Source: Quercus robur
Taxonomy: Eukaryota; Streptophyta; Magnoliopsida; Fagales; Fagaceae
NCBI RefSeq assembly: GCF_932294415.1
Contig: NC_065541.1
Span: 48,214,290 to 48,278,289 of the forward strand
DNA length: 64,000 bases
Direction of reading: 5' to 3'
The notes beneath the pieces are model-generated. The model worked only from the letters and a program-made list of their open reading frames with translations. It searched no databases and had not been told where the DNA came from. Each line of letters opens with the position of its first letter. Within the stretch, counting starts at the first letter, position 1. Position numbers and translations under genes: made by a program. Positions 20,753 to 33,181 of this stretch are shown one piece after another.

Positions 20753-23156
20753 TTAAAAATATTGATGTTTAATAAAAATAGTAAACGATGAAAACAGAAT
20801 ATCTGATTCCTGAAAAGTTCCTATTCTAGCAAGAGCATCAACACAACAGTTTTCTTCCCTAAAACAGTGCACCACCTTGACCTGAGGAATTTGGGAGAGA
20901 ATGAGCCTGCAATCAGCCAACAGGGAGGCATTAGAAGCGTTAGACAAGCTATCATTGTTAATCAAATCAACAACTAATTTAGCATCTGACTCTAATCCTT
21001 AGATCTAAACACATGCTTAATCCATCTCTTATCGCCCAAAGTTCAGCTAATAGGCTAGTAGTGATTCCAATGTTTCTTGAGAAGGCTTTGATCCATGCCC
21101 CGGTATCAGAGCAGAGAATACCTCCTCCACCTGCATTACTAGGTTTTCCAATTGAAGAGTCATCTGTATTAAGCTTGAACCAAGCCCTAGTAAGCCTATC
21201 CCAACGGATTATTTTTTCCACTTAGGATCTAATCGCTGTCTAATTGTGTGCATAGAAAAAATATTCTACTGCCCTTTAAGTGACTTCAGAATGGTTCGCT
21301 TGGTTGGGAGTTCTATTTTGAAACACCACTCTGTTACGATGCTGCCAAATGGTCCATAGACCAAAGGAGAATAGAACATTCCAAGGGATTAGGAGAAGAC
21401 CAACTTTGACATCCCATCTACAATATTTCTTCAACCATTCTCTACTATCTAAGGAGAAGAACTCGCAGCCAAGGTTCACTCCAAGATTCTGCCAGCAGGA
21501 GGTGGCCAAATAGCAGCCCCTTAGTACGTGAATAATGGATTCAGGAGCTTGGTGGCAGATAAGGCATGTTAAGTTTACTTGCATACCTCTGGAAGCTATA
21601 CAAACAAGAGTAGCTATGCTATTATGGAAACACATTCAAATAAAGGTTTGGACTCTCGGGAGAGTTTTTATCTTCCAAATCCAGCTACCATTGAAAGGCT
21701 GAAAAGAATCCAAGTTCTGGGTTTTAAGCAGATAAGCACTGTTAAGACTAAACTGGCCATTTAAAGTCACTGCCCAAATAATTCCGTCCTCCTCAGAAGC
21801 AACACAGGCGTGGGGCAAAGCTCGAATTTCTTTGACAATATCATTTGGCAAAATGAAGAAGATTTTCCTCCAATCCCAACCCAACTTCGACACTTTATCC
21901 TTAATTTTGAATTCTTCTTCCCCTTTAGAGAAGGGACCATGGATTATCAATCTCAAAGGCCCTTTAGTAGTCCAAAATTCAAGCCAAAATTTGACAATGC
22001 TATCACGACTAGCACTCCACCAAGTGCCTTTGTCAAAGATATCCATACCCTTTTTCATTGCTTTCCATGTCCGAGAGGTAGGCAAGGCTTTCTCATTATT
22101 GGATGACATTCTCCTCCGCGTTAAATATTTTTCCTTTAATACTTGAGACCACAGAGCATATTTTTTTTGTATGGAATCTCTAATTAAGTTTAGCAAGGTA
22201 TGCTATATTTCTCCCTTTGGTTGTTTGAAGCCCAAGACCTCCTTCATCTTTAGGCCGAGTCACCTTGTTCCATCCCACCCAGTGGATTTTTCTCTTGGAT
22301 TCACTAGTGCCCCCACAGAAAGTTTCTATTCAGTCTATCTAAACTATCAAAAATTCTAGAGGGGAGATAATTGATTTGCATAACATAAGAAGGAATGGCG
22401 CTCGTGGATGCTTGAATTAAGAATTCTAAGACCAGCAAAGGAAAGTAAATTTGCCTTCCACTCAGCAAGTTTTTGTTTAACTCTATCAATGATGAAATTA
22501 AGGTCTCGATTAGAGGATCTAGTGTGTCTTAGTGGAAAACCCATATATGTGCCTAAATTAGCAATGGATCAAAATTCCAAAATATCACAGAATTTCATTC
22601 TTTGATCTCTTTCTACATTTGGAGAGAAGTAGATTTTGGACTTGACAGGGTTCACTATATGCCCAGATTTCATACAAAATTCATCTATTGCATCTCTTAC
22701 ACTTCTACAATTAGTGATATCTGCCCTTGCAAAAAGGAGGAGATCATTCGCGAAGAAGAGATAGGAGATAATAGGCCCACTATTTGAAGCTTTGATTGGC
22801 TTCCACTCCCCATTAGCGCATTTCTCATCAATAATTCAGCCAAACACTTTCATACAAAGAATGAATAAGTAGGGGGACAAGTCTCCTTGCCGAATGCCCC
22901 TTAAAGGAAGGAAAGGTTCCAACACTGCACCATTAAAGAGGATAGACATTGAAGCGGAAGAAACGCAACTCATTATCATCCGAATTAAATCTGAGGGTAA
23001 ATTTGCACCATAAAGTACTTTCCTAATAAATGACCACTCCAATCTATTATAGGCTTTCTCAAGATCTATTTTGATAATCATATGGCCAATTCCCTCTCTC
23101 CTGCTAACCAAGTGAATAGTGAATAATTTCTTGGGCTGTTTGATTTTCTTTTTCAT
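20753..23156 (-). pseudogene. 5'-truncated LINE: reverse transcriptase to RNase H, reverse strand
   Basis: Read on the minus strand from 23156: GHMIIKIDLEKAYNRLEW (D..KAYDR block), SMSILFNGA, GIRQGDLSPYLFILC, then near 22775 FANDLLLFAR where the catalytic box should be FADD. Thumb/connection blocks GFPLRHTRSSNRDLN and AEWKANLLSFAG lie near 22350-22540. The zinc-finger region LTCLICHQAPESIIHVL is at about 21560, and RNase H (FKLNTDDSS, GGGGILCSD, LLAELWAIRDGL, then CFREENCCVDALAR) spans 21180-20810. Six or more stops and shifts break the frame. Endonuclease and ORF1 are absent. It belongs to a different LINE lineage from the 4.6-19.4 kb copy (the two RNase H sequences differ greatly). Confidence 0.88.
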
Positions 23157-23247
23157 TTAGTAAGAAGAAAGGACGGTAACTTGTTTATTTTTAGAAGAAA
23201 ATAAGGACATGGTAACTGACCCAAGTTTGGCAGAAAAATACAAACAT

Positions 23248-23369
<122 letters not shown>

Positions 23370-24387
23370 AGGTGCAGCCTTCATCTATGCTATACCATCC
23401 AATAACTTTCTACTATATATATATTTACACCATTGAATTACTTTGTCTTCTTATATCTTCTATGCTTACAAAACATTAAAATGATTAATCAATTAATAAC
23501 CATTTCATCCATAAATTTTTAATTTTTAATTTTTTTAACTTTGATATTATATGTAGGTAATGAGTTTATTAATCAAATAATAAATAACTTTCGATCGACA
23601 CAAAGCTTAAGAACAGAGTACACGTAACCCAATATTGAGATTTTCAAATTATTAATATTATAAAAATTACACTATAAGTCGAGATTAATAAGTATCTCAT
23701 CACTATAAGTCTACTTTATAACCCCACATAATATTATTTGAGGTGCAAAACTCTTGCTAAAAAATGATAAAGAACCCCTTAAATTGGTATACTTTAGTCG
23801 TGTGCAATTGCAGTATCGGCTGCTTGATTATTTATGAAGGGCCCCTTAATTTGGTCAAACGATATCTAAGCCCAGTTTCTTTCAAAATTTGATTAAATTT
23901 TAAAAGATGATATGCAGATGCTCTAAGTACAAAGAAATTCTGAACTATAAAGCATCAAACCTTTGCAGACCCACTGAAAAGACTTCCCAGTCCCAGGTCC
24001 ATACCAAAGATCCATACCTTAGTAAGTTACATTCCAAACACAAACAGAGCTCTCTAACTCACAAAGATTCTTTCATGCTACTTCATCCGCAGAAAATTAT
24101 CTGAGTTGGTAATTAAAAACCTGTAGATGACAGTTTTTGTCATATTTCATTTCTGAAAAGATCAGTACTTAATATAATAGCACAACAAGGGTTTATGAAG
24201 AGGTAGGTATCTTTTCTAGGTACCTATATTCACATTGATCATAAACCATGACTGCCTATTAACTGCTATGCCATTTACACGTGGGAGAATGGAAAGTACA
24301 GAGGAGAAAATGCTGAAGCCGATGATGATAATGGTTTAAGCCTTCCAATCATGTTTGCAGTCAAAATGTCAGTAATTGATGTATCCT
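23370..24387. other. Intergenic, including 3' flank of the TLC gene
   Basis: AT-rich with no recognised element. The right part is presumably the 3' UTR of the TLC gene read on the minus strand. Confidence 0.5.
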
Positions 24388-27300
24388 TCACTGCGTCTTG
24401 GCTATTGTCTTCTTTAATCCCTTGACTATCTTCGCGAACCACATCAAGTTCATGACAGTTAGCACCAATGGCACCACAGATACTAACAATAACCCAACGC
24501 TCCGCAACTGCTTAACCTGTTTGGTGAGAGAACAATAACATGAATACATAATGATTCTGCATATTGGCCAAGTTCCATTCAGTTAAGCAAATGGATACCA
24601 AAAAATGGAAATATCTGGATATCAATTTTAGTTTGTATGTGACAGATCCATGCAAACATTCTTTATCTACCAATAACTGTCACTAAATATTGTGTCTATC
24701 GGTGATGGAGTACCATGCTATTAACCCATTTTATGATATGTAATTTTCCGCATGAACGTGTTTGGTTGATGGTATTATGAAAGTCTTCAAAAGTCAGGAC
24801 CTAAAATCAAACCAAATAGTACTTCGGTCCTAAAGACTAATTCCTTTCATCCATCATCTTGGTGAAAAATGAATCATTAATTATGATGCACAAAGTGGAG
24901 ACTGTGACCCAATCATTTCTGACATGATTAAAAACAAGATACGACAAAATTTGGCAAATTAAGCTTCTCATATGTTAGTGCGTTGGTGCGAAGGTAAGTT
25001 CGTTCCACCAAAAGCAACAGGTCGAGGCTTCAAGTCCAGGAATCAGCCTTTCCATTAAATAGAGGGTAAGACTACCCACCATGACCTCTCCCAGAACCTG
25101 CAAAAGTGGGAGCTTTGTACATTGGGTGCAACCTTTTTTATATGTTAGTTTTAGATAAAACATAAGGTATGCTTGCCATATTACAACAGATACAATATTC
25201 ACCAGGTGAACATATACAGGTATTGTTATTACCTGATCATAGTGCAAGTAGAAATGGTAAAAAAGATACATGAACAGGATTATTCTGGCAACCTGCAAAA
25301 AATGTGAAATGTTAAATGACCATGAACAAGGATAGGAAGTAATGCCAAGCTCAGGGGAGATTTGTAAGTGTCTTTTGTTGGCAAAATTATAAAAGCAAGG
25401 AACAAAAACTATATGAAAAAATAAAATTTCGACATACCAGCCAAGCAAAGAATATAACGACCCCATTTATGACATATGCTCTAGACCTCTTCTTTCCAGT
25501 TGCATCAAGATACCTTCACAAACCAAACTGACATGCATCAAAATCGGAAAAGAAATCAATACCTTTATAAAAGTCGGTCACTTAACAAATAAAAGATTAC
25601 CATCTCAAATTGATCCCAGGGGTGGTCGTCTCAGAGATAAGAACCATGTAGGTGTATAGCTGCCCCTCCCCAGTTAACATTGCATATGCTACTGCTGCTA
25701 TTGAAAGAAGATGATGAATCACCTGAAATATTAATATTATAACTATGTGCTGGGAAAGATCCACGTTAAAACTTAAAAGTAGTTCAAACTAGATTAATTC
25801 TTCTCCTCCTCCTCACCCATGACACAATTTGTTTTCACAACTTATCAATGAATTTCACATGGGTCCACCATTGATGCTACTTTATTGTCTACTATTGACA
25901 AATGACAACTTGCCACTTTAGTAGTCAAGGAAAAAATTGTAAAAAAGTTGCATTGTAAAAAATAACACCAAAATATAAAACATTTCACCTATATATATAT
26001 GTATATATATGTGTCTTTATGTAAGGATCTAGCGTTGGCAAGTTCAATGTGACAAATCATGTGTCAAAACGGGTTGTAAGTACATGTTATAAAGCTAGGT
26101 AAAAGTAAATCAAAGAATTGCTTGAAGAGAGGAAGGTTCAGAACAGCAAAATCAGAATTCGCATAAGAGATCATTAAAGTCAAACAAAAAAGTCGCGAGT
26201 CGCTTGCACAACCCTCACTAGAGCAAGATTATGAAAATTTGATTCCAAATTCTACTTAAAGTCTGACTTACCCTAACCTTTTGCTTACCAATATATATTC
26301 CTAGAGGTACTTATCAAATATATATTCCTTGAGGCATGATTTTCAACCTAAGAACACAGAAGTACAAAAAAACATCTAGAGTGTTTTTCTGTTTGCACCT
26401 AAACAGAAAAACCAATCCTTGTGTTTATTAAACTTCGAGCTTAAATATATTTTCCTCTCAATTGTCCTTGAAAGTTGAAACCAAAGAGTTCATTCCTTGA
26501 CAATGAGTCCACTGTTGTTGCCTTCTGAAGAGTTCTTTGGAGTACCAAAGTACTGGGTGGTTGCGGATGAGTTTTATCATAGAGGAAGTTCTATAAAAGG
26601 ATTCAAGAGTTTTGGTGCCACAATGCTTGGAGGCAAACGATTAGTTTGCTGAGGTTGCATGGAGAGTCTATGCTTTGAAGGTTTTGTGTGTTCAAACTGT
26701 AGTAACTTGTAACCAATTCTTCTATAGTGAATTTCCTATGCGGTATATATATATATATACCCACTATAATCAAGATGTTAATCAATATATAGCACCTGAT
26801 ACATCTCTTTGTTAATGTTGCCTCCACTTACTTTTTTATTAGATTAATATTTTGAAAATCATACCAATAAATTCTTATTGTTTTTAAAAGGTACGCCAAA
26901 TTCAACGTTAATTAGATGTTATTGATTTTACCCAATCGCCCAATCCATAACTCATTTTTAGTGTATACTTTCAAAATATAAAAAACATGGAATTAAACAT
27001 TTTATAGATAAAATAGTTATTGATCTTTGATTATCTTGATATTTAACAAGCATAGAAAGAAAAAGGAAATAATGAAATTCAATGGTAAATTTGTTATAAA
27101 AAATTAAAATTAAGCTCATCTAATAGAAATTTATTAAGTGCTACAACATTGACAAAAATTACACGTGTAACTTTTGTTTGTATGTATATGAGTTATATTA
27201 CACATATAGATACACAGCTTGATTGTATTTATTCAAAATTGAATAGACTTACATACTCAAATCCACCTAGAGCAGGATAAAACCATAAGATCATCCCAAG

Positions 27301-28970
27301 GTCAGCCAGGAAGTAACCAACCGAAACCTGTTAAAATTATATCAAAACATGAAACATAATTTTTACCAGATAAAACACAGCAGGAGGTGAAACAGGCATA
27401 CAAGGTTGAAACAAACCAAACTTATGACATAAGGTAGAAAACAATATTTCATCAAGACCGCTTTAATGCAAAAGAAGGTAAGATAGCATGTATTAGTAAG
27501 ATAAATAAATTTCCCCTTGCATGTGTTTCATAAGTTTATAGAGAGGAAAAGGAAGCTAGAAGAATCTATAACACAAGGTCCTTTGAATTGACTTACTCAA
27601 TACAAATAAGGTATTTATTCAAGGCCTCTATTGGAGGTTCAGGTTTCTTCAAAATTGAGGTATAAAGCTACTTACCAACTACCTCTCAGCCCCTACAGTA
27701 GCTGGAGCCTTGTGCACCAGATATGACCTTTTTATAAAATAGATTTGCAATTCCTTTCTTTTATTTTTCTTTTCTCTACACCTCTACTCATATCATTGAC
27801 TATAGTTTTTCCATAAGAACTAAGAAAGAAAAACAAAATAGTGGCATGTTCGATTTGCCAATAGGCAGTATAAGGATCTTATAATAAAACTCTATCCATG
27901 CCCAATATAAGAAAGAATGACTTGGTTTCCTGTAGATACTATAGCTCCTCACACATTTCTAGCTCTCAAAAGAAAATCCGGCATTTGTTGACTAACAAAA
28001 GTAATATTAGATACATCTAAGGGAATTGTACCTAAAGGCCAACATGGACTAAGATATCGTATATATTGGCACCCACAAAAGTTTCCCTTATTTTATTTCT
28101 TCTCAATGTAAAATGGCTGGCCAGAATTCAAGCTGGCTCACATTTATGCTATGAAAAACTAATACAATATCAATGTGTACTCTGTATTTCATTGATGGGT
28201 AAACACTACTTACACGCCTTACAGGATTGAACTCATGACCTCACCCTCAACCCCTTGTTTATGGGACAAGGAGATGCCATTGGGTCTAAAGACTCTTACA
28301 AGAAACGCACAAACGTAATAATCATAACAGCAACAACATCAACAGCAATAATGACAATAGCAAATCAAATAATTTTAGGTATACTCACCCCCAAGGCAAA
28401 TGTGGACAGTTGAGAACATCGAAGTGTAATAAGGCCAGCAAATTGGTCAGAATAGAGATCTGACCAGAACACAAAGTATAATGATATAGTTGTGATAAAA
28501 ATGGCATGAAGAGTCGATATGGCCCTGCATAAACAGTTAACATATATAAAAAATTTGCAACAAAGAAGGGGAAAAGGATCAGACTAAATGGGGAAATATT
28601 CAACACCTGTTATTCCACTCAACACGCTGCATTTTTGAAAGGCTGGCATAGCTCTTGAAGTAAATAGCACTGATCGTCTGGGTAAGATCATAGACCTGAA
28701 AACGAGGAAACGCTTAAAAGAGGAAAACAGGGAAGAAAAAAGAGAAGATACAGAATTAGGGAAAAAAGTTGACAAGGTATGTATAGAACATATGAGAAGC
28801 AACCATTTTAAATGGACTGATGTGCCACAATTAATTTTAGCAATGATGAGAAATACCACTTTGGAAGCAAAAATTCCACCAATGATGGAAGTACAAGGTA
28901 TAAATGAATCTGCAAGTACATAATCCTTTAGCAGCTGCTCAGCATGGTTTTGGTACAGTGTGATTCCCAT
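24388..28970 (-). CDS. TLC-domain (TRAM/LAG1/CLN8) membrane protein, 8 coding exons
   Basis: Coding exons on the minus strand: 28970-28857, 28695-28607, 28524-28389, 27327-27253, 25722-25601, 25513-25438, 25292-25233, 24516-24388. They total 801 bp (266 aa) with GT-AG introns and a closed frame at every junction. The protein starts MGITLYQNHAEQLLKDY and ends KKTIAKTQ. Hydrophobic spans include ISTLHAIFITTISLYFVFW, VSVGYFLADLGMILWFYP, the conserved VIHHLLSIAAVAYAML with its HH pair, VINGVVIFFAWL, VARIILFMYLFYHFYLHY and a last helix LLLVSVVPLVLTVMNLMWF. The order and ER-style KxKK-rich tail match plant TLC lipid-sensing proteins of the TMEM56-like type (usual length near 270 aa). The exact biochemical role of this plant group is not established. 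ATG 28970 is chosen because an acceptor (CTGAACAG) lies six bases upstream. Confidence 0.93.
24980..25139 (+). mobile_element. Au-like SINE, 160 bp, in the last TLC intron
   Basis: Flanked by identical ATATGTTAGT at 24970-24979 and 25140-25149. The 5' part is tRNA-like with a B-box-like GGCTTCAAGTCC. The 3' part, CTCCCAGAACCTGC..GTGGGAGCTTTGTACATTGGGTGC then T6, is the conserved Au SINE tail. It lies in the opposite orientation to the gene, in the intron between coding exons 7 and 8. Confidence 0.9.
26010..26825 (+). mobile_element. Probable decayed Copia LTR in a TLC intron
   Basis: The layout is LTR-like: GGATCTAGCG.. near the start, a TTCTATAAAAGGATTC promoter box at about 26589, ACTGTAGTAACTTGTAACC and TCTATAGTGAATTTCC leader-like words, then an AT run. 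No clear TG/CA ends or target duplication were found, so this is tentative. Confidence 0.45.
27600..27737 (+). mobile_element. Second Au-like SINE remnant
   Basis: CTCTCAGCCCCTACAGTAGC then TGGAGCCTTGTGCACCAG and CCTTTTTAT aligns with the Au tail at 25088-25138. The 5' tRNA-like part is diverged. It lies in the intron between TLC coding exons 3 and 4. Confidence 0.7.
28190..28300 (-). mobile_element. tRNA-derived SINE fragment, reverse strand
   Basis: On the minus strand it reads GACCCAATGGCATCTCC (A-box-like) then AGGTCATGAGTTCAATCC (B-box), spaced as in tRNA-derived SINEs. Same TLC intron as the previous element. Confidence 0.65.
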
Positions 28971-28976
28971 AGTTGC

Positions 28977-30545
28977 CTGTTCAGAAACCAGCATTACAGG
29001 ATACTCTTTAGCAAATACGTAGACACTCTTTCTATTGTGTAATGCTCTTCTTCTCTTTGTTCTCTGCTTTTTTGCCTCTTTGGTGAATAAATACCGTGGA
29101 AGACTAACAAAAGGAAATTTAGCTATTAGAAAATAATTAGGTAAATTATCTAATAAAAATATAAGATAAATTAGATTAATGACAAGAAAGCACAGATGCT
29201 TACACCATATACACTGATGTAACCCCGTAGATAAAAAAGACTTGCATATGTTATGATTGAAGAAAAAAACCCAAACAAAAGATAAATATCCAATTTTGGT
29301 CTAGTACCATTATCATAGCCATCATCACATGGGGAGGTAGGCACACATGCCCCAGGGCAGGGAGGGATTTAAAAGGAACAGAAATGCTAAAGCAGATACA
29401 TCACAGACACACATCATATATGTATTAAGCAACAAAAGTAACAATCTAGCATCTGCTTTGGTGCTTCTCAGAGACTTAACTTATCCTTAAAAGTACAAAA
29501 ATATCAAACACTATTATCGCAATCAAAAAAAAAAAAAAAACTGATTAGTACTACACCCATCATGGCAGGGCAATACATGGAAAACCACCTGTTTAAATCT
29601 TAAACATTAATTTTAAATAAATAAATAAAAGAAAATAAAAGCCTGTGTTTTCTATACAACATAAACCTGCCTACTAAGGAACTTTCTTCAAAAAGGTATG
29701 GAAAAGTTGAACAATGAACTCATTGTGACATAGAGTTCACCAAAAGAAAAAAAGAAAAAAGAAAAGAATATTAGATCAGTTTGTTTCAAGCAACACATTA
29801 AGTTTTATTGTAAAGTTTCAAAGAAAGTTAGCATGATCCCTAGTTTCAAAAGTTTCTAATAAATTCAACTAAACTTACTACCTAGTTTCAAAACTTTAGT
29901 GATTGAAATCTATAAATAACTCAAATTGCAAGCTAATGAACTATTGAGAAGCAAGTGATCATCCCAGTGGCACAAGCAACAACACATTACAGAGAAAACT
30001 ATGATTTGTTTACTTTCTTAAAATCTAAATTGACCATAACCAGCTCTTGTCAAAAAGCAATTATCACAAACCAAGACCAAAACTTCAACTCCAACAATCA
30101 CAAAACAACGTTAAATATATCCCAAGAAAGACAGTAAAATTAGTTTGTTTATGTTTTTTTTTTGAAGCACAACAAGGTTGTGAACACAAATGTTTAGCCA
30201 CTAACATCTAATAAGACTTTCTCAAAAATAAATAAATAAAACAGAACAAACTCATGTCTCAAAGCACCCCAAAAAAGAAAAAAAAGGATTAAAGCATAAA
30301 AACATATGGGAATCAAAAGCGGGGTTAAAAGGATCATACATTAAAACACAAAAGCCAAAAAAACAGATTTGTTTTTTGTGTTTTTTGGGTTTACCGTTTA
30401 CCTGAATATTGGAAGAAAAGGAAGTTGCTGGAAAATTATGGGTATCGGTTTTCAGATAAGGGGAGAGAGAAAGATAGATTAAAAAGAATACAGACAGACA
30501 GAAAGGGTACGAATGAGAATTGAGCTTTGGTCCAAAGCAAAGCAA
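28977..30545 (-). other. 5' UTR exon and first intron of the TLC gene
   Basis: A donor TTCAG|GTAAAC on the minus strand puts the 3' end of a non-coding first exon at 30402. Its 5' limit is unknown (about 30540). The 1.4-kb intron to 28977 is AT-rich with an A-run at 29524-29541 and no recognised element. Confidence 0.6.
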
Positions 30546-31174
30546 AGTGGGTCACCCAATCTGCGATTCTATACGCGTGTGTTTTTGGGTTACGTATGCT
30601 GTCTACATCTGAACTCTCCGTAAACTATACAAACTGTCCCCAAAACTATAAAACAAACTGAAAAATAAGGTTATTGTCTCTTCGATTCTTAAGTGGTAAG
30701 TTATGATTAGTCTAATATGAACTCACACCTAAAATTACTTTATTATCCATCAATAGGCATTTTTCGAAAGATAAAGAATACTATTTGCTAAAATATAGTG
30801 TCTTATCCCTTTTTTTAGAGAAATGCTGATTCCGTGAGTGGTTATTGATAATTGAAAAAATATTATCAGTAGTGGACTGATGGGCTCAAATAAAAACAAG
30901 TAAAAATTTGTCATAGCAAAAGTTTGTAAATTAATTTGTGATTGTAATATTACTTTAAAAAAATTATATTTTGCTAATATTATTAAAATGTTCTTAATAA
31001 TTAATTAATTATTAAACCACTTAAATTTTAATAGAGTAGGTAATCTGTAAGTTTTACTATAAATACAAAATTATTGTAGATAATCAAAAAATTAAAATAA
31101 ATGTTGAATTGTTGAAACTCTTGGTAATAAAATTTTAGTTGGAGTAAAATTGTATGATAGAGTTTTACATTTTG

Positions 31175-31353
31175 AGAATACTAAGTATTTTAATACAAAC
31201 GGAAAAATGGGAGAATGCCTTAAAGAAAGAGACAATGATGTATATCCAAAAGAAAGAGACAGTGAGATTAACCCACTATTTTTTCTTTTGTGAATACTAA
31301 GTATTTTAACACAGAAGACCGATATTCTCAAAAAAAAAAAAAAAAAAAAAAAA
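31175..31353 (+). mobile_element. Small retroposon, 179 bp with poly-A and 14-bp TSD
   Basis: Identical AGTTTTACATTTTG flanks it at 31161-31174 and 31354-31367. It ends TATTCTC followed by about 23 A. The body has no tRNA-like boxes and contains two copies of GAATACTAAGTATTTTAA(T/C)AC about 120 bp apart. It could be a 5'-truncated LINE tail or an unusual SINE. Confidence 0.8.
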
Positions 31354-31499
31354 AGTTTTACATTTTGGTAACAAGAGATTGATTTATTGCCAATCTTTGT
31401 AGAGTACTTGTTGAGGATGGTCTCTATTAATTGATGACCTTAATTTGAGTCCGTTTAGTAAAAGATTTCTAGTAACGTTGTTAAAGTTTTGTGGAAATA

Positions 31500-31640
31500 C
31501 GTGTGAGTGAAAAAGTGTGTAGAAATACATGTTATGGTGTTTAAACAACGGTTTTCGTTGTTTAAACAATGTTACCAAATGTGTGAGTGAAAAATATGTA
31601 AAAATATGTGTTGTGATGTTTAAACAACTATTTTGATTTT
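31500..31640. repeat. Two-unit direct repeat with a perfect GTTTAAAC hairpin
   Basis: TGTGAGTGAAAAA(G/T) and TGTT(A/G)TG(G/A)TGTTTAAACAAC occur twice about 75 bp apart. Between them TGTTTAAACAAC and GTTGTTTAAACA pair around a 7-base loop. Possibly a MITE relic. Confidence 0.6.
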
Positions 31641-31657
31641 AATTCTTTTTCCTTTAT

Positions 31658-31672
31658 TCTCAAAAAAAAAAA
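31658..31672 (+). mobile_element. Nano-insertion: 15-bp retroposon tail with 17-bp TSD
   Basis: AATTCTTTTTCCTTTAT is repeated exactly at 31641-31657 and 31673-31689 around TCTCAAAAAAAAAAA. The TCTC-poly(A) tail equals that of the 31175-31353 retroposon, which suggests extreme 5' truncation during target-primed reverse transcription. Confidence 0.7.
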
Positions 31673-33018
31673 AATTCTTTTTCCTTTATGTCCAAAAGTT
31701 GTGATGCTAAAGCAAAATTAAAGCAGAAGGAAAGCTATGAGGTTTCCCAATTAATAAAGCAAATCTATCGCTTCTTTTTATATTATATACATAAAAGAAG
31801 CTTTTACTACCAGTCCTCCTTTGGAATTGTTTCTTCTCGCTGCACAAGTTAGCTTCTTGCTAATGTGCGGTGCACCAGAGAGTTTCTTGCTCATGGGTTC
31901 ATCTCCAACAGTGCTTGCATACTCTTACCCAGTCTAAAGGGACTTTCCTTCTATTTTTTTCACAACTCACTTCACAATACACCCGGGTTTATTTTACCAT
32001 ACACCATATTAAAATAATATAAACCACACAATAAAATAATATATTCAATGCAATAAACACCAGACCAGCCACAACCAGCACAAACCACAGCCACAACAAC
32101 CACCGCTACAGCCACGAGAACCACCACACAGCCATAGCCACTGCAAGGACCACCCACAACCGCAACCCCAACTACCACAATCCCTACAAATTGCAACCCA
32201 CTACATCCAAAACAAAATGACCACCCAAAACCACCCCACCGCCACTCAAAACCTCCTCAAAATCGAAACCCCCACCACCCAAAACCACCATCCCCGGCAC
32301 CCACAACACCTGCAAATCTAAACCCTCACCAAGATGATATATAGCAATAGCAATGAACAAGTTAATGTTTCTAGAGCCATTTGTTCCATCTTTTCATTGT
32401 ACATATAATGAACAAAGAAATCCCAGTTGACAGATTAATTGAAAGAAGAAACGGGGCAGTTACGGAGTTACCTTTGGTCCTTTAGTAAAAGCGGGTCGCC
32501 ACGTAATGATGAATCCAAGAACGAATTGAGTCTTTTTGGACTTGGAATTAGCGTTGGTGTGAAAAAGGTGTTTGGAGAAGAGAGGAATTTGGTCAGAGTA
32601 GAAGTGGGTCTTGCAAATGGTATATGTTGCGGGATTTTAGCATCCAAGCACAAAACAAGCCCGCGGTCTTCTAATTACGAAGAAATTTACAATAGTGCCA
32701 CGGCACACTTGTGCTTCTACCTTTAGGCTTTACTGTTCATGGATTGCAAAATTAAATATCATTATTTTATTCTGACTCTCTCTCCTATTTGTCTTGTCCT
32801 CATTTCCTTTTTATCATTTTAATTATTTTTTATGAAGAGGAAGAGAGAGAAAGAGTTTGTGAAAATAATATTTTAATGAATAAATGATATAATTAAGAAA
32901 CTAGATGTTGGGTGTGTTATAAAATAGTATAGTATAATAAATAAAGTAGCTTTTGAGACTGTATAGAAAAATGAACTTTTTTTTTTTAGAAACAAAAATG
33001 AGCCATATATCCAACATT

Positions 33019-33181
33019 TCTTTTTAGAGTTTCACAATATATGGCATTCGCTCCTGATGATAGCTCTTTATCACAAGACCAAGACACCAATTTGTTTTTA
33101 ATATAGGCAGGAATTGAACCCTAAATCTCTTATTCAACCATCAAAAACTTTATTAGTTGAGTTAACTGGATTCTGAAACCC
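33019..33181 (-). mobile_element. tRNA-derived SINE, reverse strand
   Basis: On the minus strand it reads CCAGTTAACTCAACT (A-box), GGTTGAATAAGAGA, then GGGTTCAATTCC (B-box), followed by a body with GGTGTCTTGGTCTTGTGATA and AGAGCTATCATCAGGAGCG. This body follows the same head in a common woody-dicot SINE. Confidence 0.8.

Noticed and set aside
32439..32726. 95-aa open frame (MKEETGQLRSYLW...)
   Set aside because: No recognisable motif, no splice context, an overlapping antisense frame of similar length; not enough to call a gene.
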